NCBI GenBank assembly: GCA_016125255.1
Contig: WGMD01000020.1
Coordinates: 96,169-160,168 of the forward strand
DNA: 64,000 bases
From: Planctomycetota bacterium
Lineage (GTDB): Bacteria > Planctomycetota > Phycisphaerae > Phycisphaerales > Zrk34
Direction: 5' to 3'
Under the pieces are notes generated by a model. That model saw nothing but the letters and a program-made list of their open reading frames with translations. It was not told the origin of the DNA and searched no databases. A program made the translations under genes and the position numbers. Position 1 is the first letter of the stretch. Every line of letters begins with the position of its first letter. Positions 48,601-57,859 of the stretch are shown piece by piece.

Positions 48601-50304
48601 GTGCATCTGATTGGCGGTACATTTTCCTCCGCCAGCGGAACCTGGAAGTACGATCCGCAGGGCCTCATCGCCGAGTCCGGCACACTGGCGGTCGCGCTGA
48701 CCGGCAACGCGGACATCATCAAAACCACGCGCGGCCGGCTCCTCATCAGCGGCGTCAACACCAGCTACTCCGGCAACATCGATGTGCAGGAAGGCATTCT
48801 CTCCGTCGGCGGGACTGCGGTGCTGGGCTCCGGTGTCACGACGATCCACGACGGCGCGCAGCTTAACCTGTACAGCTCCACCGCCGGGGGCAACATCGAC
48901 CTCGCCGGCGGCATCGTCTATCTGCAGAACACCGGCCTGTCATGGTCCGGCTCGCTTCACGTCAGCGCCGAATCGACCTTCGTCGGCTACCAGCCCGATG
49001 TTTATCCCATGCGCATCGCGGCGACGAATCTGCTGGCGAATCTGAGCGGCGACGGAAACCTGCACATCGACGCGCTGACCGGCACCGTCTCCCTCAAGGG
49101 CGACAACGCCGACTACACCGGCGCGATGATCGTCGAGAGCGGCACGCTGATCAATGCGTCGCTTGACACGGGCATGGGCTCGATCGTGGTCAAACACGGC
49201 GGGGCGTATCAGGAAACGGCAGCAACAAGCCGCGTGATCCATCTTGACGGCGGCGTGGCGTCGGGGTCGGCGATGAGTTCGCATGTGGTGGCCGAAGCGG
49301 GTGCGGGTTTAGGCGTGCAAACCTTCACCGGCACGCTGGACATCAATGACGGCGTGCAACTGCTCACCTATAACACGATCAACGAAACCATCAGCGGGCG
49401 CGTCAATGTGCGGGGTCACACCGCGATGCGCGGTTTGTCGACGACCGTGACGCTCAATGGTCTGATCGCCTCCGATGCGCCGGACGCCGTGCTGGATCTG
49501 CGCGTCAGCGATGTATTCAGTCTCTCAGCCAGCTACCTCGTGCATGACGGACAGAGCTTGACGATCCTGCGCGACGGGCAGACCGCCACGCTGGCCGTCA
49601 GCGGCGCCGGCAAGTCCGTCGGCGGCGCCGGTGCGATTCACGACAGCGTCGCCTTGAAAAACAATGCGGCGCTCAATCCCGGCAATTCTCCCGGAACGCT
49701 CATGATCGACGGCGCCCTGACGATGGACACAACCGTCACGACCACGATGGAGTTCGCCGCCGACGGAGCGCATGACCGGGTCGACGTGTCTGGCGACGTG
49801 GCTCTCGCCGGTCACCTGAATCTGCTGCTCGACGCCGACTTTTCGCCCGTCGCCGGCCAGGTCTTCCCGCTGCTGACATACGAAGGAAATCGCACGGGTC
49901 GCTTCACGTTCGCCACCGGCCCGGGGCTGATCGATCAACTGGCGATGCTGCTGCTTTACGACGACGACCCCGGCGGCGTGACGGGCGAAGTGGTCGCCCG
50001 GGCGACGCTGCTCGGCGACGCGAACGTCGATGGCAAGGTCGACATCAGCGATCTGGTCCTGCTCGCCAAAAATTTCGGCGCTCTCGGCTCGATGGACTGG
50101 TTCGATGGCGATTTCAACTTCGACGGCACTGTCGACATCAGCGACCTCGTCCTGCTGTCCAAGAACTTCGATCTGACGGATCCCCCGGCCGCGTCGTTGA
50201 TGATCTCGGTCGGCAATGTGCCCGAGCCCGCCACGCTGGGGCTTTTATTCGCCGGTCTGGCGAGCATGGGGCGATCTGCGCGGCGACAGGTTCGGCGCAA
50301 ATAG
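45667..50304 (+). CDS. Giant secreted protein with autotransporter-associated beta-strand repeats, dockerin-like module and PEP-CTERM tail
   Basis: A 1545-residue exported protein. The signal peptide is LLMSLLLIIGAMPAGAQ. The body is a parallel beta-helix with autotransporter-associated repeats (TIGR02601-like) recognisable as NTYxG: near residues 158 (NNTYAGQTVI), 278 (NDNTYTGKTTL), 642 (HTYTGLTRL), 931 (TNTYTGATYV), 1032 (NTSYSGNIDV) and 1146 (DNADYTGAMIV). Residues about 1448-1515 are a dockerin-like pair of calcium loops (GDANVDGKVDISDLV and GDFNFDGTVDISDLV). The tail VPEPATLGLLFAGLASMGR...RRK is a classical PEP-CTERM sorting signal. No autotransporter barrel is present, so export and anchoring differ from type V secretion. 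The start is GTG 45667 or ATG 45670, with GGAGG at 45656-45660. The next giant gene follows after 28 bases. Confidence 0.85.
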   Translation: MMRKCLMSDLLMSLLLIIGAMPAGAQTNDTWKADAGGDWSDLANWLNGMPPNDGGVATFPDVLSNIANINLDIPVELSGLVFDSAYTINLNPTTGSLTFANGVDTATIDNTHGAHALGAFTLNSNLAINNTSETLTFGGVISGPGGLINNSGFTVLNANNTYAGQTVIQGGRIDVATDAGLGAGTDTEADGTIVKSGGVLRLGPGVDMTHEMLILENGGELSSTTGSGTENVFTNEIKLVGSGVINPQGTRSLLFKGVISGDGDLIIKRANYGIFFNDNTYTGKTTLSNVNLTVLTSNGLGTTDQGTELISGYLFQEVHTDEDFTVHARGTLMLGGSDTPYTNELIFFGGTLGGDRPPSSPNLVDIQSQVHAIGAITLNNVNSGGVTTQISGGLDVQGDLIRLGANGQIILNSAATISGNVDVGGDLTVRHAYDAPGALTILGGFARFEVDQSVADLRITFNSTYYLSSADLPELQTGNGAVLTVLAPEIELETAIDIDADIAGVQVIHKRSGNRLVASNIGASNDARIDVEAGQYNVAGATGLGSTVGETFVVGNLGDVAINAGVSTAENFHIENANGLGLAGALRGFSNGATVTGNIELGDGATVGAGLTIAGTISGGTLEFSSHDTRTFTFVDALIASSGHTYTGLTRLNAVNLFLINNGALASTAGVFVGRNSLFVLDNSGTANLTDRLADDVPVQMAFGTLEIRSAVGGSSSETIGEVDLLQSRNTIKATLSGGGTGADLTLGNLVRSAGATADFRTTPASGARIFLPGVTLNDGLVGGWAVVSDKKDFATLTANGVEPLSTTGRASQINGAAADANVRTTVALNPLTADQSINSLVVDSTSAIDVDLGGHLLNVASGGILNAGTGSPNHSYFNGSLTAGGSTPDAELFIHANVVKLNIAANIVDNPGGAVALVAGGSGTVKLSGTNTYTGATYVNTTLEIANINAIAPGSPLYLAGTYKVLDTGGGVLPLDEVHLIGGTFSSASGTWKYDPQGLIAESGTLAVALTGNADIIKTTRGRLLISGVNTSYSGNIDVQEGILSVGGTAVLGSGVTTIHDGAQLNLYSSTAGGNIDLAGGIVYLQNTGLSWSGSLHVSAESTFVGYQPDVYPMRIAATNLLANLSGDGNLHIDALTGTVSLKGDNADYTGAMIVESGTLINASLDTGMGSIVVKHGGAYQETAATSRVIHLDGGVASGSAMSSHVVAEAGAGLGVQTFTGTLDINDGVQLLTYNTINETISGRVNVRGHTAMRGLSTTVTLNGLIASDAPDAVLDLRVSDVFSLSASYLVHDGQSLTILRDGQTATLAVSGAGKSVGGAGAIHDSVALKNNAALNPGNSPGTLMIDGALTMDTTVTTTMEFAADGAHDRVDVSGDVALAGHLNLLLDADFSPVAGQVFPLLTYEGNRTGRFTFATGPGLIDQLAMLLLYDDDPGGVTGEVVARATLLGDANVDGKVDISDLVLLAKNFGALGSMDWFDGDFNFDGTVDISDLVLLSKNFDLTDPPAASLMISVGNVPEPATLGLLFAGLASMGRSARRQVRRK

Positions 50305-50332
50305 ATAGGAAGACAGCGAACGAGGAGTCGTC

Positions 50333-53300
50333 ATGATGTCCATGTCATTCCGGGCGCGATGGACCCAAAGGGGACGGATGATCGCTTGTTGCGCCGCGGC
50401 GTTGTGGCTCGCCGGTTCCGCTGGAAACGCCCATGCGGAGATTGAAGCGCACTGGCTCAACGCCTTGACCGGGTCATGGGGACAGACGGCGATGTGGTCG
50501 ACGAATCCCGTGTTCCCCAACAACGGCAGTCCGAATCCCGGCGACTTGTATGACGTATATTTCGACGCGACCGGTGCGGCCTACATCGTCAGTGCCACGC
50601 AGAACGTGACGCTCTCGAGTCTGACCCTCAACTCCCCCGACGCCACCATCGAAGACTACAGCGGCAAAACAATGGAGATCGGCGTCCTGCACGTCGACGC
50701 CAGCCGCTTCAAAATCGGCGGCGGCTCCACCCTGCTCAACACGCGCATCGAAACCGCCGGCGACGGCCGCGTCCTGCTTCAACTCTTGCACGGTTTCTCC
50801 GTCTTCGATAACGTCACGCTTGCCGGCAACCTCACCGCGCAGTCAAGCAATGACATGATCATCCGCAACGGCCTGACGCTCGACGGCGGAGCGATCAATG
50901 TCAATCCGCTCGCCGGGATGTATTTTCAGGGCGCCGGCGGACTGAACGGAACCGGCACAATCACCTTCGGCACCGGCACCTCCAACCCTGGCTACATCGA
51001 GCCGGACCCGGACCACGCACTGGTCATCGCTTCGGGCATCACCATCCAGACCGGCACCGCCAGCGGCGTCTTCGGCGGCATGAACCCCGATGCGCAGACA
51101 CAGCAAGTGATCAACAACGGAACTATTCAGGCCTCGGCGGGACAGCAAATCTCGTTCAATGTCGCGTCCTTCGTCAATCAAGGCCTGACGCGCACCAATG
51201 GCGGGACGCTGAGCATCTACGCGGATTGGACCAATCTCGGAACGATCGAATTGAACGGCGGCATCCTCGAACTGGGCGGACAATTTGCCTGGAGCGATCT
51301 GGGCAACATTCAGCGCACCGGCGGCGAAGTGAGGATCACCGGAGTTTTCGACAATTCCGGCCAGACGCTTCTGCTCGACGCGCAGACGGGGTCGTGGGAT
51401 CTGAATGGCGGGACCATCGTCGGCGGCACGATTCAGGCCACCGGCGGCGCGGCCTTCATTCCGCACTACGGCACGCTTGACGGCGTCACGCTTGACACGC
51501 CCACGACCGGCGCATTCAAAATCACCAATGGACTGACGCTGCTGAAGGATCTGACGCTCACTGGCACGCTGAGCGTGGCTGACACACAGACCATCGACGG
51601 CCACGCGACCATTCACGCGCAGGGTTCGAACGCGCGCATCGATGCCGGCGGCCCGGGGTTTCAATCGCTCACGACCGGGCCGGGCATCGTGATTTCCGTC
51701 GATCCCGGCGCGTCGCTTCTGATCGGCTCCGCGACCAATAATCCGCTGGCTTTTGACAATCAAGGTACGATCAATGTCGAGGGAGGTACGCTGGCATTGT
51801 CGTTCGAGCAGTTCACCAACACCGGCACGATTCATCTCAACGCCGGGACACTCAATCTCGGCAGACAATTCACGACCGCCGCGCTGAATCATTTCGACCG
51901 CATGCCCGGCACGACCGTCAACCTTGTCGGTACGCTCGACAACACCGGCGCGACGCTGAATCTTGCGAGTCTCGGCGGGGCGTGGCATCTCGGAGCCGGG
52001 GCGCGGATCGCCGGAGGATCGATCCAGACCGATGCGACCAACGCGCTGCTGATCGATGTCCTGCCCGGCGGCGTGACGACCTATCCCGTCCTGCAGGACA
52101 CGAATCTAAGCGGCCCGTTGACGCTGGATGTGAATCAGGTATTGCAGGTCGAAGGCACGCTCAACCTCGAAGCCGGGTCGACGCTCTCGATGCTCAGCAC
52201 GTCGAGCCCGATCGCCGGCGCGACGATCATCGGTGCGGCGAACTCGGTGATCGACGGTCCGGGCGAAATCGTGTTCAACGGGTCGGGCTCCAGCAGCCGC
52301 ATCAAGCCCGGCGCCGGAACGATGACCTTCGGCGCCGATCTGGTGATCCGCACCGGCGCCACCGGCGGCGCCATCGGCGCTAATTCCTCCCCGTCCGCAC
52401 CGCGATTCATCGTCAACAACGGCCTCATCTCCGCGCAGACTCCCGGTACGACCATCACCATCAGCAACAATCTCGCCACCGACCTGTTCACCAACAACGG
52501 CATCGTCGAAGCCGCCAACGGCGCGAGCGTCGTCATCGCCAATCACTGGGCAGGCGCGGGTCTGCTTCGCGCCCTTGGCGGCAGTCTTTACCTCGGCGGC
52601 ACGTTTACCGGCGCGGATGTCCAGAACATGCAGAACGTCGGCGGCCACATCGTGCTGCGTCAGGGCACGCTCGACAACACCGGCAACACGCTGATGCTCA
52701 ACAGCACCACCGGGTCGCTCGAACTGGGTCAGGCCGGGATCCTGATGGGCGGAACGGTCGTCGGCGCCGACGGGGCTGGGCTGATTGCGATTATTGACGG
52801 CAGCAGCGCCACGCTGCAGGATGTTCAAATCGACGCGCCGCTGACGATGATGCGCGAGGTCTATGTCAAGGGTCACGTCTTCTTCAACGGCGCGGTCACG
52901 ATGAACGGCTTCAATCTCCGCTCGCTCGATCATGATGTCATCGACGGCGCCAGCGCGATCAATCTCACCGGCTCGATTCTCAGTCAGTCCAACCACGCAC
53001 TGACCATCGGGAGCGGCCTGACTTTCACGGATACGACCAAGGCGTTGACCGTCGGCGACTCGAGCGGCATATTCACCAATCACGCCGCCTTCGCGGCGGA
53101 TGGCGCCGCGGCGTCGCTCGAGTTCAAGGGCCAGAGCTTCGCCAACGATGGCGTGCTTTCGGCGCTCAACGGCGGCAAGATCAAGATCAGCGCGACGCAG
53201 TGGTCCAACACCGGCGCGATCCATCTCAATGGCGGAACCCTCGAACTCGCCGGGGCTTTCTCAACCGCCGGCCTCGGAGCCATCGACAATGTCGGCGGTG

Positions 53301-56185
53301 CGATCATCCTCACCGGCACGCTCGACAACACCGGCGCGACGCTCAAGCCCGACGCCACGATCGGCGACCTGACACTCAACGGCGGAACGATCACCGGCGG
53401 CATCATTGACCTGTCCATGGGCCATCTGATCTACGCCGGCAACACCAAAAACAAGATCAGCGGATCGCAAATCCTCGGCCCGCTCGATCTGACCACGGAC
53501 GGCGCGAAACTCACTGTCGAAAACGGCGTCGCCTTCAATGGCATCGCCAACGTGACCGGTTCAGGCGCCGCGTTGAACATTGATGTTTCGAGTTTGCCCG
53601 ACGATGTGCTGATCCATCTCGGCGACGCGACGGGATTTGCGCGGACTTTGACTTTGTCGATGGCGGATACGTTCACGCTCGGAGCGGATGCGCTTGTGCG
53701 GGGCGGCAATGCGACCGTCAACTCCCACGGCAGCGTCGATCCGAACGGGCCGGTGATCAACTTGGGCGAAATCCGTGCCGACATCAACGGGCAGACGCTC
53801 ATCCTGGCGCCCCGGACGCTGCGTAACCACGGCATGATGAACGCACAGACGGGCGGCATCCTCGAGGTTTACAATTCGACGGCTTTCACGAACGAAACCG
53901 ACGGAACGATGCACGCCGCCGGCGGCACCCTCTGGATCGACGCAAGCAACTGGACGAACAACGGCCTGATCGACGCGGTCAACGGCAGCACATTCATCCT
54001 TGCGCGAACATGGACCAATACCGGTTCGATTAATGTCGCGGATTCGACGCTTGAAATCCGCAATTCGTCGACCACGCCCGGGAACATCACCGCCGTCGAT
54101 TCGCTCATCAAGGTGACCGACAGCGCGACGACCGCATTCCTGCATCAGATTCAGTCGACCAATGTGAGCTATTCGGTAATCGGCGGAATCGTGACGAATA
54201 CCAGCGATGTCATCACGCTCGACGCGCCGTGGGCCATTGGATCGAACGGCCAGATCAAGGGCGGCGTGATCGAGGACTTTGACGGCTCGCCGATGATGAT
54301 CAGTGCAGGAGCGAGCGCCAGCACGTTTGACAGCGTCACACTCAACGGCAACGTCGTTGTCAATCCGGGAGCAACGCTGTTGCTGACAAAGACCATCTCG
54401 CTTGGCGCCAACGCCACGATCAGTCTCGTGAGCACCGCGGCCGACGGCGTGGCCACGCTCCGGGATGGCACGAGCACCGGCATTGTCGGGTCGGGCCAGA
54501 TCGTCCTGAACGGCTCTGACGACGCAAATCAGATCACTTATTACAACATCATCGGGAACGGCGTCACGCTGCGCACCGGCACAACGGGGGGCACGATCGC
54601 CAACGGCATCAACGCCGGGCTGGTCCTCGTTGAAACGCCCGGTGCGACGGTGACGCTGCTTTCGTCCTTCCGCAACGCCGGCGTCGTTCGCGTGACGGAT
54701 GGGCAGGTTGTCCTTGGCGCCGCCACCGGTCCTTTCACTTCGCTTACGGGCTCTTTCATCGGCAGCTACGAACGCACCGGCGGGACCATCTCGATCGCCG
54801 CCAAGACCATCAGCAATAGCGGCAATGTCATCGACTTGGACAAGATGGGCGACGTGTCGCTGCTGTCCGGTACGCAGATCACAGGTGGGACGATTCGCTC
54901 GCACAATGGGCACGAACTGATCTTCACGACGACGGGCGCGTTTTTCTCGAGCGTCGTGCTCGATGCGGATGTGCGCGTGCTGGCGGGGGCGAGTGGGGCA
55001 GCGCCGAATGTGGCGGGGCACCGGATCACGCTTGAAGGTGCGGCGGACATGGACGCGACGGTCGGGCTGCCTTCGACGTTCCACGGTCAGGTGTTTCTGG
55101 CTGGGTCGGACAACGCCAATCGCATCGGCCTGACCAATTTCCCCAACGCAACGATCAACAGCGACACGCTCATCGAAACGCAGACGACCGGCGGCGTATT
55201 GGATATGGCGGCGAGCCCGTCACTGGGGTTGATCAATCTCGGAACACTTCGTGCGAACGTCGACGGCAGCGTCGTCACCGTGATGTCGAGGCTGCTCGGC
55301 AATTACAGCGCGTTTGCTAATCAGGGGCAGATTGAAGTGACGAATGGCGCCCGAATTGAAGGGGTCGCGTTAAGCACATCGACGCAGCCGTGGTTCGATC
55401 AGACGGCTGGGGCACTGAAGCTCGATCAAGGCACCTTCGCCACGCCGGACCGCGCACGCATCCGAGGTGGCGTCGTCGAAGGGCGCGGTGTGATCGAAGG
55501 CGATGTGGAACTCAAAGGCACGGGCGTGCTTCGGCTCGGCGTGACGGGCGGGGCGCCGGGGGCGCTGATGATTGAGGGGGATTTGAGCATCACCGAGCCG
55601 ACCGCAAAGGTCGATGTCGTGATCGACGGCATCGGGGGCTTGAGCGAACACAATCGCGTCGACGTCACGGGTGATGTGACACTGGGCGGCATGCTGGCGT
55701 TGTCGCTGGCGGACGGTTACACGCCGACGGCGGGGGATGTATTCACACTGCTGACCTATGGCGGGACGCGGACGGGGCGATTCGATGAAGTGACGGGTGC
55801 GGGGTTGCTGGGCGATTTGGCGCTGTTGGTGCTTTACGACGACGATCCGGGCGGCGTGGCAGGGGAAGTGGTGGCGCGGGCGACGATGCCGGGCGACTCG
55901 AATGCGGACGGACGCGTGGACATTTCGGATCTGGTGGTGCTGGCCCGGAACTTCGGCGCGATCGGCACGATGGACTGGTTCGACGGAGACTTTAACCTCG
56001 ATGGCAAGGTCGATATCAGCGACCTGGTGCTGCTGGGCAGGAACTTTGATCTGCATGATCCGGCGGCGGCGGCGCTGGCGATTCGCGTGGACAACGTGCC
56101 GGAGCCGGGGATGGCGATGATATGGCTTATGTCGGGCGCGGGAGTTATGAGGCGCTTCGGTCGACGCTGCCGCGCTCGGCACTAG
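50333..56185 (+). CDS. Giant secreted protein with recurring LDNTG modules, dockerin-like module and PEP-CTERM tail
   Basis: A 1950-residue exported protein with a signal peptide (MIACCAAALWLAGSAGNAHAE). The body is beta-helix-like. A unit of roughly 70-90 residues recurs: W-x-N-x-G-x-I-x-L-N-G-G-x-L-x-L, then GTLDNTGATL, then a G-G-T/I-I-x-G-G segment. Its LDNTG-like core is near residues 338 (FDNSGQTL), 535, 780, 995 and, more diverged, 1490 (ISNSGNVI). Residues about 1852-1918 are the dockerin-like module (GDSNADGRVDISDLV, GDFNLDGKVDISDLV) and the tail is VPEPGMAMIWLMSGAGVM plus Arg-rich end (PEP-CTERM). GAGGAG at 50322-50327 precedes the ATG. It is probably co-transcribed with the gene before. 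Confidence 0.85.
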   Translation: MMSMSFRARWTQRGRMIACCAAALWLAGSAGNAHAEIEAHWLNALTGSWGQTAMWSTNPVFPNNGSPNPGDLYDVYFDATGAAYIVSATQNVTLSSLTLNSPDATIEDYSGKTMEIGVLHVDASRFKIGGGSTLLNTRIETAGDGRVLLQLLHGFSVFDNVTLAGNLTAQSSNDMIIRNGLTLDGGAINVNPLAGMYFQGAGGLNGTGTITFGTGTSNPGYIEPDPDHALVIASGITIQTGTASGVFGGMNPDAQTQQVINNGTIQASAGQQISFNVASFVNQGLTRTNGGTLSIYADWTNLGTIELNGGILELGGQFAWSDLGNIQRTGGEVRITGVFDNSGQTLLLDAQTGSWDLNGGTIVGGTIQATGGAAFIPHYGTLDGVTLDTPTTGAFKITNGLTLLKDLTLTGTLSVADTQTIDGHATIHAQGSNARIDAGGPGFQSLTTGPGIVISVDPGASLLIGSATNNPLAFDNQGTINVEGGTLALSFEQFTNTGTIHLNAGTLNLGRQFTTAALNHFDRMPGTTVNLVGTLDNTGATLNLASLGGAWHLGAGARIAGGSIQTDATNALLIDVLPGGVTTYPVLQDTNLSGPLTLDVNQVLQVEGTLNLEAGSTLSMLSTSSPIAGATIIGAANSVIDGPGEIVFNGSGSSSRIKPGAGTMTFGADLVIRTGATGGAIGANSSPSAPRFIVNNGLISAQTPGTTITISNNLATDLFTNNGIVEAANGASVVIANHWAGAGLLRALGGSLYLGGTFTGADVQNMQNVGGHIVLRQGTLDNTGNTLMLNSTTGSLELGQAGILMGGTVVGADGAGLIAIIDGSSATLQDVQIDAPLTMMREVYVKGHVFFNGAVTMNGFNLRSLDHDVIDGASAINLTGSILSQSNHALTIGSGLTFTDTTKALTVGDSSGIFTNHAAFAADGAAASLEFKGQSFANDGVLSALNGGKIKISATQWSNTGAIHLNGGTLELAGAFSTAGLGAIDNVGGAIILTGTLDNTGATLKPDATIGDLTLNGGTITGGIIDLSMGHLIYAGNTKNKISGSQILGPLDLTTDGAKLTVENGVAFNGIANVTGSGAALNIDVSSLPDDVLIHLGDATGFARTLTLSMADTFTLGADALVRGGNATVNSHGSVDPNGPVINLGEIRADINGQTLILAPRTLRNHGMMNAQTGGILEVYNSTAFTNETDGTMHAAGGTLWIDASNWTNNGLIDAVNGSTFILARTWTNTGSINVADSTLEIRNSSTTPGNITAVDSLIKVTDSATTAFLHQIQSTNVSYSVIGGIVTNTSDVITLDAPWAIGSNGQIKGGVIEDFDGSPMMISAGASASTFDSVTLNGNVVVNPGATLLLTKTISLGANATISLVSTAADGVATLRDGTSTGIVGSGQIVLNGSDDANQITYYNIIGNGVTLRTGTTGGTIANGINAGLVLVETPGATVTLLSSFRNAGVVRVTDGQVVLGAATGPFTSLTGSFIGSYERTGGTISIAAKTISNSGNVIDLDKMGDVSLLSGTQITGGTIRSHNGHELIFTTTGAFFSSVVLDADVRVLAGASGAAPNVAGHRITLEGAADMDATVGLPSTFHGQVFLAGSDNANRIGLTNFPNATINSDTLIETQTTGGVLDMAASPSLGLINLGTLRANVDGSVVTVMSRLLGNYSAFANQGQIEVTNGARIEGVALSTSTQPWFDQTAGALKLDQGTFATPDRARIRGGVVEGRGVIEGDVELKGTGVLRLGVTGGAPGALMIEGDLSITEPTAKVDVVIDGIGGLSEHNRVDVTGDVTLGGMLALSLADGYTPTAGDVFTLLTYGGTRTGRFDEVTGAGLLGDLALLVLYDDDPGGVAGEVVARATMPGDSNADGRVDISDLVVLARNFGAIGTMDWFDGDFNLDGKVDISDLVLLGRNFDLHDPAAAALAIRVDNVPEPGMAMIWLMSGAGVMRRFGRRCRARH

Positions 56186-56449
56186 CGCGGGGCGGGTCCG
56201 GCGGCGCGTGGATCGTGCCCGAGCCGACATCGTCACTCATCGTTGCGCTGCTCGACGCGCCTTCACAAACACCCTTTTTTATCGAACAAAATAAACAAAT
56301 CCGCCTGTAAAAACATCACGGATTTTACTTGTGGTTTTTATATTAGGATTTTAGGATCAGGATCGATCGCGGGGTCGGCGGTTGATCATTTCATTTCGTA
56401 TCGGGACCGCAATGGGGCTGCGCAGTCGGCCCGCATGGGGGTATGCACG

Positions 56450-57823
56450 ATGGCGACGTATCACAGATGCGCGTCGGTGTGTGTGTGGGTCGGCACGGTG
56501 GTGTCGGTGCTCGTTGTCACATCATTGCCGCCGGGGGCGCGGGCGGCGATCGTGACCTCGGGTCAGGTTTCGCCGGCATGGAACGGCACGGATCCGTGGA
56601 ACACCGGCTCAACCCTGGCGATCGCCTTCACCGGCACCGGCTCGATGACCGTGACCAACGGCAGTCACGTCAACAGCCCCAATTCCACGCTCGGCACCTC
56701 GCTCAATTCCGTCGGCACCGCGACGGTCAACAACGCCTTCTGGCAAACCTCGACGCTGACCGTCGGCGGCACGGGCCAGGGCATCATCAACGACCTCAAC
56801 GGCGCCAGCGTGTCGTCTTCATCGACCATCACCATCGGTCTGAACGACAGCGCCGTGCAGAGCAGCATCGTCGTTGACAACAGTGCCCAGTTGACCGCCA
56901 CCGGCGCGATGACGATCGGCTCCGCCGGCAAGGGACTGCTCAAGCTCGATCACGGCGGCACCGCCTCCAACACCAGCGCCACCCTCGGCTCCGCCGCCAC
57001 CGGCGTCGGCGATGCGCAAATCCTCAACGGCATATGGACCAACACCGGCATTCTCACCGTCGGCGGCAGCGGTCACGGATCACTGACCATCGGCTCCGCC
57101 GGCCACGTCACCAACACTGAGGCCGACATCGCGCTCAACGCCAACTCGGTGGGCGTCGTGACCGTCGACGGCGGCACATGGACGAACAGCGGCTTTTTGA
57201 TCGTGGGTAAAGCGGGCGCCGGCGAGCTGTACATTCACTCCGGAAGCACCGTCAACAGCAGCACCTCAAGTTATCTCGGCTTTCAGAGTATGTCCTCCGG
57301 TCTCGTCGAAGTGGATGGCGGCGTATGGCACACCAACATCATCCTGGAAATCGGACAATCAGGCAGCGGAACGCTGCACATTTCCAACGGCGGCGTGGTG
57401 ACCGATGACGATGGCTACCTCGGCGACAGCGGCTCCTCCTCTGGAACGGCGACCGTCGAAAACGGCACGTGGACCAACAACGGGTATCTGATCGTCGGAT
57501 CCAACGGCGTTGGCTTCCTCGACATTGGCGCCGGCGGGCACGTGTCTTCGGGGGCGTTCGCCGATATCGGCGGCGGGGGTATCGGGAGCGTGACCGTCGA
57601 AGGCAATGATGCACGACTCGATGTCGCCATGGACTTGACCTTGGGACAGACAGGGACTTCGAAGGGGACGATGGTGATCAAAGACGGTGGTGTCGTGACC
57701 GACCAACGCGGATTTGTGGCCTTCGGCACCAATACCAACGCGGCTGTCTCGATCATCGGCGACGGCTCCAAGTGGATCAACCTCGGAGATGTCGGCGTCG
57801 GCGATGACACGGGCCAGAACTAA
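56450..57823 (+). CDS. N-terminal part of a third giant secreted repeat protein, ended by an in-frame TAA
   Basis: The first 457 residues of a gene that continues in the same frame after a TAA at 57821-57823. A signal peptide (VWVGTVVSVLVVTSLPPGARA) is followed by at least six units of about 48 residues with the pattern WTNxGxLxVGxxGxGxLxI (for example TWTNSGFLIVGKAGAGELYI and TWTNNGYLIVGSNGVGFLDI). These match the T5SS/PEP-CTERM-associated repeat (TIGR04393-like). The stop cuts inside a repeat, between GDDTGQN and GTGTVTI. Alone this part would be exported but would have no dockerin or sorting tail. The start is uncertain (ATG 56450 or 56435); an AT-rich stretch at 56270-56360 may hold the promoter. 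Confidence 0.78.
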   Translation: MATYHRCASVCVWVGTVVSVLVVTSLPPGARAAIVTSGQVSPAWNGTDPWNTGSTLAIAFTGTGSMTVTNGSHVNSPNSTLGTSLNSVGTATVNNAFWQTSTLTVGGTGQGIINDLNGASVSSSSTITIGLNDSAVQSSIVVDNSAQLTATGAMTIGSAGKGLLKLDHGGTASNTSATLGSAATGVGDAQILNGIWTNTGILTVGGSGHGSLTIGSAGHVTNTEADIALNANSVGVVTVDGGTWTNSGFLIVGKAGAGELYIHSGSTVNSSTSSYLGFQSMSSGLVEVDGGVWHTNIILEIGQSGSGTLHISNGGVVTDDDGYLGDSGSSSGTATVENGTWTNNGYLIVGSNGVGFLDIGAGGHVSSGAFADIGGGGIGSVTVEGNDARLDVAMDLTLGQTGTSKGTMVIKDGGVVTDQRGFVAFGTNTNAAVSIIGDGSKWINLGDVGVGDDTGQN

Positions 57824-57859
57824 GGAACGGGTACCGTCACGATCCTCGAAGGCGCCGAG

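Noticed and set aside
45709..48849. A 1046-codon open frame on the minus strand opposite the first giant protein
   Set aside because: It has no ribosome site, no signal or domain, and its composition is that of an antisense shadow of a GC-rich gene; the plus-strand protein has signal peptide, repeats, dockerin and sorting tail.
50843..55084. Long minus-strand frames opposite the second giant protein
   Set aside because: Same reason: Arg/Asp/Ala-rich shadows without recognisable features.
57821..57823. Selenocysteine or pyrrolysine at the in-frame stop
   Set aside because: The codon is TAA, which is used for neither.
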